This document shows positions 24,162 to 34,436 of a stretch of DNA of 64,000 nucleotides, piece after piece. The DNA is taken from contig CM070572.1 in assembly GCA_036346355.1 (NCBI GenBank), positions 57,820,256-57,884,255 on the forward strand, written 5' to 3'. Source of the DNA: Rhipidocladum racemiflorum. Its lineage: Eukaryota > Streptophyta > Magnoliopsida > Poales > Poaceae. The translations under genes and the position numbers were made by a program. The notes beneath the pieces are model-generated. The model worked only from the letters and a program-made list of their open reading frames with translations. It was not told the origin of the DNA and made no database searches. Position 1 is the first letter of the stretch. Every line of letters starts with the position of its first letter.

Positions 24162-24476
24162 GGCTGGTGCTAGAGCTAGGGTTTGGTGGTGGGTTCGAGA
24201 TTCGAAGTGTCCCTGTACCGTTCGGGTTGGATTGGAGTTTGATGTCGTGGGTCAGAGAGTAAGCTGCGGATGGCCAGATGGATCGCGCCAAACAGACCGG
24301 TCCGTGGCCTGGCACTATAGGCACGGTTAGATTGCCCAGGCAGGACCTTAGCAGGTGAACAGATCAGGGTTGTGGGTTTCAAGAATGAGCTGCAGCTGCG
24401 CGGCTGGGCCTGGGCTGCGAAGGCCACCTGGCCCACTTTGCGAATGTAAATACGGAATGCCTTCGACTTCGGATCG
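24162..24476 (-). promoter_or_regulatory. Upstream region of PRP22
   Basis: Just upstream of the PRP22 ATG the minus strand reads CCAAACCCTAGCTCTAGC, a telo-box-like AAACCCTA word. GGCCCA-type (site II-like) words occur near 24400-24440 (GGGCCTGGGC, CTGGCCCACTT). These motif classes are frequent in promoters of plant growth-related housekeeping genes. A second AAACCCTAG word lies at about 24535 in the opposite orientation, so the region could be bidirectional. Confidence 0.4.
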
Positions 24477-24756
24477 ATGGCAGGCGGCGGCGGCAGCTGC
24501 TGCTGCAGCACGACGGTTTCGCCGTTTGAGCGGAAAAACCCTAGCCGGCAGTGGCCCTCCGGCGATTTCGGGGCGCGGCAAAGTGGAGGCGGTGACTGCT
24601 TCGGCCAGTGCGCGTCGCTGAGGCTCGGTGCCTCGGTGGGTGCGGCGGCCGTCGCGGCGCAGAGGCTCGTGCGCTCGGCGGGCGGCGCGCCAGAGGGGGC
24701 GGCATTTCGGCTCAGCACGGCACAGGGACTACAGCTCGGCCATCAGCACATTGACA
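24477..24756 (+). CDS. Possible first exon of an unrecognised divergent gene
   Basis: A GC-rich frame starts ATGGCAGGCGGCGGCGG and runs 93 codons to a good donor (GACA|GTGAGT at 24757). The peptide (MAGGGGSCCCSTTVSPF, then alanine- and glycine-rich) resembles a grass first exon in composition, perhaps an organelle-targeting leader, but matches nothing I know. A retroelement follows within a few hundred bases and no in-phase second exon was identified. It may be a disrupted gene, or a chance GC-rich frame in the PRP22 promoter. Confidence 0.25.
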
Positions 24757-24889
24757 GTGAGTCCTCTATTTCTACATCTCTTCAGCTCCTGCGATTTGTG
24801 ATTGTAAACTGTGTTATTTAATCGAGGCGTTACTTTGAGTTAATTGCATGTTCTGTTTTTCCTTTTTTACTGCTGCACATCATGGCCTT

Positions 24890-26748
24890 TATGGTCAGTT
24901 TCTTCTTTCACGTCATGGCTTAGTAGCTGGCCAGTTACTAGTTGATCAGTTACTAGTCTTTAGTAGTCTTGTTTTTCGTTAGCTATTTAAGTGGCAATAG
25001 AGTAAGAATGAAGAATGAGTTGCACAAAATTTCCTCTATTCTGAGCTCGTGATTGTGAGCTCGTGAACCGGTGTTCTGGGAACAGTTGGTAGCAGAGCGA
25101 TGTTGGCTCCTGCGGCCTGTGGTTCGAGGACTCCTCTGAGGAGGCACTACGTGCGCTCGCCATCACCTCCTCCGCGCCGACCGCGGCACCAAGATGCCGG
25201 TGGTCGCGAGATCGTTGTGCAGTACGTTGTGAGGGAAATTGGCGGCGATGGATCGTACCCGACGTTGACGAAGACCAACTACTTTGACTAGGCGGCGCTC
25301 ATGCGCGTCATGCTGCAGGCACAAGGCCTGTGGGTGGCGGTGAGCGACGGCATCGACGACTACATCGAGAATCGGATGGCTCTCGAGGCTATCGCGTAGG
25401 CCGTGCTGGCAGATATGGTGGGCGCCATCACGAGTAAGGAGACGGCTAGGATCGCTTGGGACGCGATCAAGACGATGAACATCGGTGTCGAGCGAGTTTG
25501 CAAAGCGAAGACGAGTACGCTCCGTCGGGAGTTCGACGCGCTCAAGTTTTGCGACGGTGAGATGGTGGACGAGTTCGGCGTCCGCATCACTGGGATCGCG
25601 AGTCAGCTCGCGGTGCTTGGAGACGGCTGTAACGAGGAAGAAATTGTGCGCAAATTTTTGCAGGCAGTGCTGCCGAGGTATGCGCAGATCGCCATGGCAA
25701 TCGAGACGCTGATGGACCTTGACGGGCTCTCCGTTGAGGAGCTCATCGGGTGTTTCAAGCCGGCGGAGGAGCGTCATGTCCTGGGCGGAGGCAGCAATTC
25801 CAGCGGCGGCTCCATCGCTAGGCTGAACCTCACGGAGGAGCTGCTCGCACGTATCACCTCGCGGCTAAAACTCTCCAGCGAGGGTTCGTCAGAGCAAGGC
25901 AAGAGCTCGGGCTCGGGCCAACGGAGGGGCCGTGGGCGCGGCTGTGACAAGGATAACTCCAAGACGTCCAAGACCGGCGGCAATGGCGGGGGCGGCACGG
26001 TCGCGAATGACCTGTGCCGGTATTGCGGCAAGAAGGGCCACTGGGCCCGCGAGTGCCGCAAGAAGAAGCGCGACGAGCAGGCCCATGTGGCACAGGTGGA
26101 AGAGGACCAGGAGCCCACTTTATTGATGGCCGCTGCATCCCCGTTCACGAGTGCGACGACGGAGTCGGTTGAGCTCGTTGAGGATCGTCTCTTTGTTCAG
26201 CTGGGTGAGAAGGGCGACGGTGCGTGCATCCGATGGATCCTCAACACGGGCGCCACCAACCACATGACCGGCGCCAAGTCTGCCTTCTTCGAGCTCGACA
26301 ACGACGTGCGCGGCACCGTCAAGTTTGGCGGTGGGTCGGTGGTCGGCATCGAGGGGTGCGGCATCGTGCTCTTCACGTGCAAGAGTGGGGGGCACCAAGC
26401 ACTCACCGGGGTGTACCACATCCCGCGCCTCACTGCTAACATCGTCGGCTTGGGGCAGCTCGACGAGGATGGCTTCGACATCTAGATCGGCAGCTACATG
26501 CTTCGGATTCGGGATGAACGCCGTCGACTACTGGCAAAGGTGCACCGATCGCCCAGCCGTCTCTACGTGCTCACGGTGGACATCGGCAGACCGGTGTGCC
26601 TAGCGGTGCAGGGCACCAGCGCGGCGTGGCATGGCATGCGAGGTACGACCACCTCAACTTCCGCGGCCTCCGCGAGCTGGTGCAGAAGGAGATGGTGCGA
26701 GGACTGCCATGGATCGACCAGGTTTGCGACAGCTGCCTCGCCCCGACC
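24890..26748 (+). mobile_element. Ty1/copia retrotransposon, 3'-truncated
   Basis: A probable 5' LTR with a TATA-like CTATTTAAG (about 24983) ends in CA at 25084. After GT comes TGGTAGCAGAGC (25087-25098), one base from the canonical initiator-tRNA-Met primer site TGGTATCAGAGC. A gag-protease-integrase reading frame follows. The element stops in the integrase zinc-finger region (VCDSCLA, about 26745) where unrelated LTR-like DNA begins. The exact 5' edge of the LTR is not resolved. No 3' LTR, reverse transcriptase or RNase H is seen. Confidence 0.75.
25100..26748 (+). pseudogene. Copia gag-protease-integrase polyprotein, broken
   Basis: The frame opens at ATG 25100, two bases after the primer site. 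It is interrupted by TAG at 25288 (YFD*AALM, where copia gag usually has tryptophan) and TAG at 25397. A long open part (25403-26485) contains the gag body and the CCHC zinc knuckle CRYCGKKGHWAREC (about 26014). The protease motif is WILNTGATNHM (about 26233-26265); the catalytic aspartate of the usual LDTGA is asparagine here. A TAG at 26483 and a frame change near 26635 precede integrase-type residues (YDHLNFRGLRELVQKEMVRG, then CDSCLA). Several independent lesions mean it is inactive. Confidence 0.85.
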
Positions 26749-26779
26749 ATGGTATCTGCTCCTGAAACTCTTTCTTGAG

Positions 26780-29700
26780 AGTTTTCGACAGTAGTACCGT
26801 TGTTGGCCCCAACCATGAACACGTAGTGATCCGTGCTACTAGATCCGAAGACCCCTCGTCGCGCTACACCGGATCCGAGTGAACCCGAGGCTAATCCGTT
26901 GTTACTTCGCTGTCGTCGTTCTCCTCTTCGGTGAGATCTCGCAGCCGTTCGCCGTTGCTTACTCCTTGCCATCCGACCTGCTACCGAAGGCTAGATTTCG
27001 CTACATCATCGCCGTACTCCACCATCATCCATGATTGCCAGATCTGCCCTGAACAATTTAGATCGTGCCACGTGGATGCTGCTCGCATCTGCCACGCGTC
27101 CTCGCTGCCGTCGTCAACGTGCGCAGCCACCGTTGTCCGATCGGCATGGACGGCCGAGATTGTGCATGTGTTGCCCGTTTCTATTTGCCACGTGTCTGCT
27201 GATCTCAACACTATCGATCGTCGCCGTTGATCACTCGGATCGGATGAGGGTTGTCGGATACGTGCCACATGTCACCGTCGCATTGTGCCGCTCGTCTGCT
27301 TGCGTCAGCATGGACCGTTGGTCAGCCTTCCTGTGAGCCAAGTCCGTTGTGGACTTGCGTTGAGCCGTGGACTAGGTCCATAGACTCGGGACCACCTGTC
27401 AGTCTCTGTAGTAGTTTTTAGATTTATTTTAATTCGGGTAAATAGACTTATGATGTTAGTATGGTGTCATAATTTGATTTCTCTTTTAGAAAATAACTCG
27501 GCCAAAAACTAAATAGAGGATGATGTCAGCAGTGATGGCATTAATAGATTTTTTAGTATAAAAATAATTCAATTAATTAGATTTTTTTTCTTTTATTATA
27601 AACTTTAGAGAGCCCATTCTTCTTCATACAGGCTCCGAGTGAGGTGATTCCAGTTTCTAAAAATTTGTAAAATCCAGATCTATTTGTTGGTGAATTTTAT
27701 TTAATTTTTGGAGTTAAGTTTGTTCTTTGTTTTTGGTATTTGTTGTTTTATTTATTTGTTACGCGTAGACGTTGAAGTGCCTAGAGGATTCGAGAGTGAA
27801 GTGCTAACCTAAGAGCAAGGTCTAGAGCAGGAACAAGGATTTTTTCAAGGCAAGTTGTGTTTTGACTATGTTGATCCCATGTTTCAAAAGCTATATTGTT
27901 TTAAAGTATTGCATGTTAATTCAAAGTAAAATAATTTCAATTAACTTAAAATTAGTTATTCAACCCAATTGAACTATGTCTACCTTGTCATTTGTATACC
28001 ATAATTCATTTGTCACCCTAAGATGGTTTACTATTAGTTGGTAGCTATTAAATACCAATGTGGGTTGGTTAGAACGAGATTATTGTGCTTAGCCATGCAA
28101 CGGGTCATGAATGTCATTTTGGAAATGCAAATTTAATGTGATTAATGGAATATGGAACATGTTTATGAAATGGTGTGCCATGTGTTGCCACACGATGATG
28201 TTGAGTTGTAGAGACATAGGTTATCCTACAATGATGTTGACTGTTAATGGCATGTGTTGCACAATAATCAACTAGGGTGGTAAATAATTTAGACAGAGGC
28301 AAGTGGCAAGAGGCTTTGTGCCATGGTGGGCCTTAGTGGTAATGGGTTGATGAGAGGATGTGATGGCTTTGTGCCATTGGTTACTATGAGTGATTGGAAG
28401 TCTTGCCTTGGTCAATTAAGGATTTAACTTTGCAAGCCTTTGAACTGGGCCAAACATACAACCACATGTCTAGAATGGGATAGAACTAAGTAAGTTTACT
28501 AAGTCTTAACATTGGAAGCCTCGTGAAGATGATAACCAAACTTAGTGTTCGGTTATGAGGGATTTGGATGTGTTGGCATACCGGGAGGTTCCATGTTATA
28601 ATGAAGTTTTTCGAAAGGTTTTGTTATGATCTACTAGCCACAAGTCGATGAGTACATGATATTGCATGGCAGTATAGTTTGATCATATCTTGTGGGTAAA
28701 GTGTATAACCTCTGCAGAGTGTGTCAAACCTATTTGAATAGCCGTGTCTGCGGTATTGGACAATGCTCGAGAATTACAGTCAATGGATAAATTTTGAAAA
28801 ATAAAACTTGGGAAGTGAGGCTTTATGCCAATGGTAATGATGGAATTGGTTTAGGCTGTGTGCCAGTTTACTTTGTGAAATAACTAAGAAAGTTACTTAT
28901 TATTGTTATTTGTTTTGCTGTCATTTCAATCTATGTACATTATTCCTTTGCAAATGTTGCTTTATGCAAAATAACCATCTCAACCATTCATTTGGAATAA
29001 GCCTTGCATGTAGTATAGGGGGTGTTTGGCACAGCTCTCACTCTAGTTTTTTGGCTCCAGATCTTAAATTCTCAGTGGAGTGGATTCTTTGATAATCTAG
29101 AGCTGTATGTGGGAGTGTTTGGCTAGGACACTGGCTCCCTATTCTAGAATAGGAGGATTGTGTATAAATTATTAACAATACCCTTGGTTTTATCGCTTGT
29201 ACATTATTTTGTACATATTAGTATCTACTGTGAGCATTTATTTTGTAATATATTACAAATGCAGCATGATATACACATGAGAATTAAAATGAGCATAGCG
29301 TACCATAAGATTCCAATGCAATATGGTGTCAATACTAGTACATGGTACTAATACCACATTGTTCGAAGTTGGTGGCATTTGCGGGTAATTACCCCGAACT
29401 TCGAGGGCACTTTTATTTTTTAGTGTTCCGCTCCAGATGAGAGTGGGGGAATCCCCACTCCAAAAATTTGCACTACAGGCCACTCCAGATTCTCCCTGCT
29501 TCCACTCTGAAAATTTCTGGTGTTTGACTGTTTGGCACAACTCCACCCAACTCCCACCAGAATCCATGAGTGGGAGCTGTGCCAAACAGGTCCATAATAT
29601 ATTTGCATTCTGTGCACAACTTGTTGTGTGCTTTATGTACTTACCCCCTTACAACAATCAAATCACCAGTTGAGTAGGAGTCTACACTTTTGATGGAGGA

Positions 29701-30017
29701 GTTCCACGAGAAGATGAATATCTAAGAGTTGAACGTTGTCGGTCATTAGAAGACTGTGGCATGTTGATGGGATTCACTGATGTTCTACGTTCCGCTGCTG
29801 TTTATTTATTTTGAGTTGAAGTCATCATGGCCTCATAAGTTTCAGGTTGACCTTAAGGGTATTCAACATGTTTATATTTAATAGATGAAGTCTTTTATTA
29901 TATTTCCGCTGTGTATGATTATGATATTCATCTATGTTGAGACTGTGTGCATTAGCGTGATCATAGACAAGTGCAGAAAACACAGAGAGTTTGGTTTTGC
30001 ATATTCGGGTCCCGACA
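26780..30017 (+). mobile_element. Long LTR fragment of a Ty3-type family, 5'-truncated
   Basis: The sequence aligns by eye with the complete solo LTR at 54487-58245. Shared blocks include GTAGACGTTGAAGT (27769 and 56624), GGCAAGTTGTG/GGCAAGTTATG, CTTGTGGGTAAAGTG (28690 and 57523) and the 3' end ATTCGGGTCCCGACA (30003-30017). The 5' part, including the TGTAACACCCC start, is missing, and the boundary against the copia element (about 26750-26800) is approximate. No primer site follows the 3' end. A MITE is nested at 29018-29593. Confidence 0.7.
29018..29593. mobile_element. MITE nested in the LTR fragment
   Basis: Inverted ends GGGGGTGTTTGGCACAGCTC (left) and GGACCTGTTTGGCACAGCTC (right, reversed) enclose 576 bp. 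Both sides are flanked by ATA, a 3-bp duplication. The corresponding empty site is visible in the related LTR near 57835 (CATGTAGAATATTAGC), which supports insertion here. Confidence 0.75.
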
Positions 30018-30299
30018 GGCGAGATCAATCTCTAGTGGCGGTGGCTGGTGCTTCGCTGGCTCCCTCCTTTTCTGCGTCTGCGACTCTTCTCATGGTTGGT
30101 TGCTGGCTCTCTTTAGGGCACACAACCTGGATGAGGAGGTGGATTAGGATGTTGGGCTTTGTGTTTTTCTCATTTTATTTGCCTATTTCTTCCTCTATCA
30201 CTGCTATATTCGGCTTTGTATGGCGTAGCCTTGCCACACGCCTACGCGTCTAGGTGGTGGCCTGGCGCATCGCCTCGCCTTATAGTCTTGATAACCATG
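30018..30299 (-). mobile_element. Decayed end of a relative of the intronic hAT
   Basis: Read from 30299 leftward the sequence starts CATGGTTATCAAGAC and then GGCGAGGCGATGCGCC...CCTAGACGCGTAGGCG. This matches the terminus and GCCTAGGCG-rich subterminal region of the hAT at 12937. The other end and the target duplication are not found, so it is a one-ended relic that abuts the LTR 3' end. Confidence 0.5.
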
Positions 30300-30309
30300 A
30301 TATTATCCA

Positions 30310-30440
30310 TACCGATTTGTGCAAAAAGATACCTGATGCTTGTCTGAATGACTTTATGGTGTGCTACATTGAGCGAGGGATACTTAAAGAACTTGATAAT
30401 GAAATAATTATGAAATAAGCATGAAAACCTCGCAGAGTAC
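30310..30440 (+). pseudogene. Fragment of a hAT transposase C terminus (TTF-type)
   Basis: A plus-strand frame reads DACLNDFMVCYIERGILKEL, then DNEIIMK and a stop, followed by KPRRVQ. This resembles the C-terminal dimerisation end of TTF-zinc-finger hAT proteins (LND...IER...I...IM.RF...PRR.Q). It is short and has at least one stop. The match is by pattern only. Confidence 0.4.
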
Positions 30441-31687
30441 AATCATCTCTTAGTCATCATCAGCACCTCAGTGGTATGTTGGTTTTTTCACCGCCATTTT
30501 TTATGATTTGCGATTGTAGAATTAGTTCTATTTTTTATCCTACATATTGCTACTTGGGTGTATGATTGGACTTTTGGTGCCCACTTCCGCATAAGCTTCG
30601 TTTGTGCTTCTTTTCCATATCATGCCTTTACTTCTTATTTATGTATGTCACTATGAGGCTTGCTGATTTTGGTATGATTCGTAATTTAACCTGTATGTTG
30701 ACTTCGCATGTTAGGCATTCTCCATATCTCCATAACTTATGATTAGTCCTGCATCTGCCACTACTCTCTTGCTTACTTGCCCTGTGGCTAGCTGCACATG
30801 GAGTATGATACACAAATTCATTGCAGGCTGACGTCTCTTGATGATTATGTGTCTTGAGCTGAACAATATTGGGTAGATTTTGGGAAACTAAGTGCAATCA
30901 ACCTTTCATCAGTCAGCTGGGCCATTTGGACTAGGAATACTGTTTGCTCTGATCACTAGAAACTAAAAGTCTTCAAGAAATTGCTTACAAGATGAGTATT
31001 TTTGTAGCCTATTTGGTGAATACCCACAAGTTGGGTGGAGGGAGCGGATAAAGGAACGATGTACCACATCCCTCTTTATAGTAATAGGGAAAAGTAATGA
31101 AACAACTTTGAACTTTATTATTAGTTTGTTCTGAGGGAGATATGAAGTTTAAGATAGAAACGTTGATGGATGAAATAGCTGTATTAGTTTATTATATCTT
31201 TTCACATGTAAGTTTAATCCGGGCTAGCAGATTTGGTAGAGTTTATCTAATATTGCTTCATCCAAGAGCAATTGGTGAGTCAAACATGCAAACCCAATTG
31301 GTGAGTCAAACATGCAAACCATTTCTCACGTCTTAATCCACACTAATGCAGAACCAAACATGGCCCTAATGTTTAGTGGAGCATATGAGGTATAATTGCT
31401 CAATATTGGAACTTAAATTTTGTGAAAGTAGATGGAAAAATATCTCCTTTTTCTTAAATCACCCTATTTTAGTGAATCAACGAAGTGAAAGACAATAGAG
31501 TAAAAATATGAACTTTGCTTAAACTATCTTGTTTTAGCAAATGAAGCAAACAAATGTGTAAAAAATATTTAAGTATTGCCTTGGTGTTTATTTTTGCTAC
31601 TACACTCTTGGCAGCCTGCTAATTTTTGCTACTCATGTAAATTATTTCAATAGGAAAGCATTAAAACTTAGCAAGACACAAGATTTA
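30441..31687. other. Non-coding stretch, nothing recognised
   Basis: AT-rich DNA without a convincing exon, RNA gene or complete element. A short local duplication of GGTGAGTCAAACATGCAAACC occurs near 31275 and 31300. Confidence 0.6.
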
Positions 31688-31967
31688 GGCCTCGTTTGGT
31701 ACGGTTCCAGATTCTAGTAGAAACGGAAACGGTTCTAGATTCTTGATAGAAACGTTTTAGGTAGAATCAGAATCACTTTCTGCAAACCGTTTGGTACGGT
31801 TCCAGATTCTAGTAGAAACTAGTGAAACGGGGTTGAGGGTGATTCAACCACGGTGTGGAAAAAGAAGAAACGTTCCGAGGAGAATCGTTCCAAGTTTTAG
31901 CCCGTTTGGCTGGGTTTCTCCCAGATTCTAATAGAAACAGCTCGGTTCCAAGTTACCAAACGGGGCC
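31688..31967. mobile_element. Tourist-like (PIF/Harbinger) MITE
   Basis: Ends GGCCTCGTTTGGTACGG and, reversed, GGCCCCGTTTGGTAACTTGG enclose 280 bp. TTA flanks both sides (31685-31687 and 31968-31970), the standard 3-bp duplication of this superfamily. The interior repeats GTTCCAGATTCTAGTAGAAAC. Confidence 0.85.
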
Positions 31968-31970
31968 TTA

Positions 31971-33548
31971 GTTTTGAAACCTGGATTTGTGTATTTGTTT
32001 GAATACTTAAGCCAGTAGTCTAAAGTATTTAAGAAAGGGTATGTGAGGTAATGAACACATTACACATGATGTTAACACATTTGCAAATTGTTGGAAATAT
32101 GATAGCCACTCCCAATGCTACCGTGCAATACTAATGAAACTGTGGAGGGTAACTATATCAAAAGTCGTCTGGTCTGAACTCCTAAGTTGGTAATATTAAT
32201 TTGCATGAAGCTACTCCAGCAAAAGTCTCACCTAAAGGCTACCACACAAATAATCTTCCAATGGTTACCTATCAATTGTAATAAGTATTAGTTCTGTTTA
32301 GACTTCAGAGGTATTCCTATTGTACATTTTATTTTTTTCATGTTCAGTTATGCTCAGGAAAAATCATTCTAAATCATGGGAATCGGATGGCCAATTATTT
32401 TTCTTTTCTTCTTCTATTCCTTAGCTGTGATGATTAAACTAATTGAGTCCTAGCTGGTGCAATCAGAGTAAGTGCTAAAGAGGATTAGAGAAATTGAACA
32501 GTTGATATATTCTCTTTTATTCATCACTTGTAAGCATTTGAGATACATTGTGCATACTTGCACCTTTTTATCTTGGTACTTTTATTTTAGAAGATCATTA
32601 TCCATAGATTTGAACAATCAATCATGCGATGAAAGCTCTAGGTGTCAGGAAAAGTGGAATGCTATTCAACTCGACTGTTTATTTGTCATGTGCCTGGCTT
32701 AATTCTTTATACTGAATCCAATTTTCTGTTATTTTAGTGACTAGAAGCAGTTTGAAGTTGCCTAGTAGTTCTAAGATATATCAAATGGCAGTTTGAAGCA
32801 AGCTTGCCCAAATGAGCGAGGTTAGGGGGCAGAAACAGGTTGAACCTTGAGTGAGCTTGGCATGGGTCGTTTCATCTCAGTTTTGTTCACAAGATAGAAA
32901 GCTTGAACTTTGACTGTGATGTAAGGTACCTCTTCGAAATTGCTTTATAATCAACAAAATATGGACATGGTCACAGTCTTAGGTCACCTGTCAGTAACAT
33001 AAGGAGGATCTATTGTCACATTTATTGAAATCAGACCTGAACATGTGGAAACATAGATTTCCTGAACAGGCTCACCCTTCTACAGTTTTCTATTGCCAGT
33101 AATGTGTACTTGTGACTCGTGATTGTTTATACTGTCAGCAGATCTGTCCAATTATCTTTCTTCTTGCATATATTGTTCACAACTTGGAATGCACAGTAAC
33201 TCTTCCAATGCCAATAATGAGTTCGAGACAACATTTCTTCTGGATAATTAGAGATTTGGGTGAATCTTGAACGTACATCACCCCGATTAGAGATGTTCAG
33301 GTTATGCTTCTTGTTTTCTGAACTGCCTTGTCTTTATAGCGGTGGAATCCTTCAGAAATTCAGAATAAATGTAATACATGTTTTTATCTTTTGGTTCTAC
33401 ATATTATTGTTCTTTTGCTATATAATGAACTCCTAATTGAGCAATTGAACAGTTTTATAATCTTAGGTGGTTCTATTTACTATCCTTGTTAAGCAATTAT
33501 AATCAGCTAAGCTGCCAAGAGGGGTGTCATTGTGTGAAGTGTTTATTC
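31971..33548. other. Non-coding stretch, nothing recognised
   Basis: AT-rich sequence with scattered short frames only. No exon with supporting splice sites, no RNA gene and no bounded repeat was found. Confidence 0.6.
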
Positions 33549-34430
33549 CAAGGTTATTAAAACGTGAAACGAGAACGAAACAACCCACCCCCTTTTTAAC
33601 TTTTAAACATTTAAACGGACGTTGAAACGTAGTTTTAGGCACCATTGTAAAACGAATATGAGAGCAAAGATATATCACATATGTACCTTGATTTTGTAGT
33701 CTTTTTTCATATAATTTGAGGCCATATGCCATGCATCTTTCTCCCATGTATCCATATAATTTGAGGAGAGGGGGAGCAAAGAGGACAGAGAGACAGAGAG
33801 GGGGCGTCGCCTCTCTTGGTGCCCCGCGCGGCGCTGGGCGATAGAGAGGGGGAGCCAGAGAGACAGAGGGGGGGAGCAGAGAGGACAGAGAGACAGAGAG
33901 GGGGCGCGCGGGGCGACGCCGGACCGGGGAGGCGGCGCGAAGAGAGACAGAGAGGGGGAGCAGAGAGGATCGGGATCCCGACCTGGCGGGCGACGGCGCG
34001 GTTCCACGACGGTGCGGGCAGCCGATGATGACGGAGCCTGGCGGGCGGCGGCGCGGCGCTTGCAGGCGATGATGGAGCCCACGATGCGGCGCTTGCAGGC
34101 AACGACGGCGGATCTACGGACGGCGGCACGACGCTATGGGATTTACGGCCGCTTACGCTGGCGGCGGGCGGGCGCCAAGGGCGATTTATAACGGATTCAT
34201 GGCGGCGGCGGCGTGGCCAAGGCGGCGACGACGCTAGGGTTAGCTCTGCTTCTCCCGATTCCTCTCCACTGATGGCTCTGCTTCTCCTGATCCCTTCTCC
34301 AAGGACGTTCTAGACGTGAAAACGTCGTTCCAAGGACGTTCCAACACGTTCTAGTCGCCGTTGCCAGAACGCTCGGACGTTCCGAAGCTCGGCCACATTC
34401 TCTCGTTTACACGACGTTCTAATAACCTTG
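33549..34430. mobile_element. Non-autonomous hAT-like element
   Basis: Inverted ends CAAGGTTATTAAAACGT (left) and CAAGGTTATTAGAACGT (right, reversed) enclose 882 bp. TTATTC flanks both sides directly, and an 8-bp duplication with two mismatches fits if the ends are set one base inward. The ends parallel those of the intronic hAT (CATGGTTATCACGGCG). The interior again has a purine-rich GGAGCAGAGAGGACAGAGAG array and an AAAACGTCGTTCC/GGACGTTC-rich subterminal region. No transposase is encoded. Confidence 0.75.
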
Positions 34431-34436
34431 TTATTC

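Noticed and set aside
33675..34129. Minus-strand frames rich in Leu, Ser and Pro
   Set aside because: Read-through of the purine-rich array in the non-autonomous hAT-like element.
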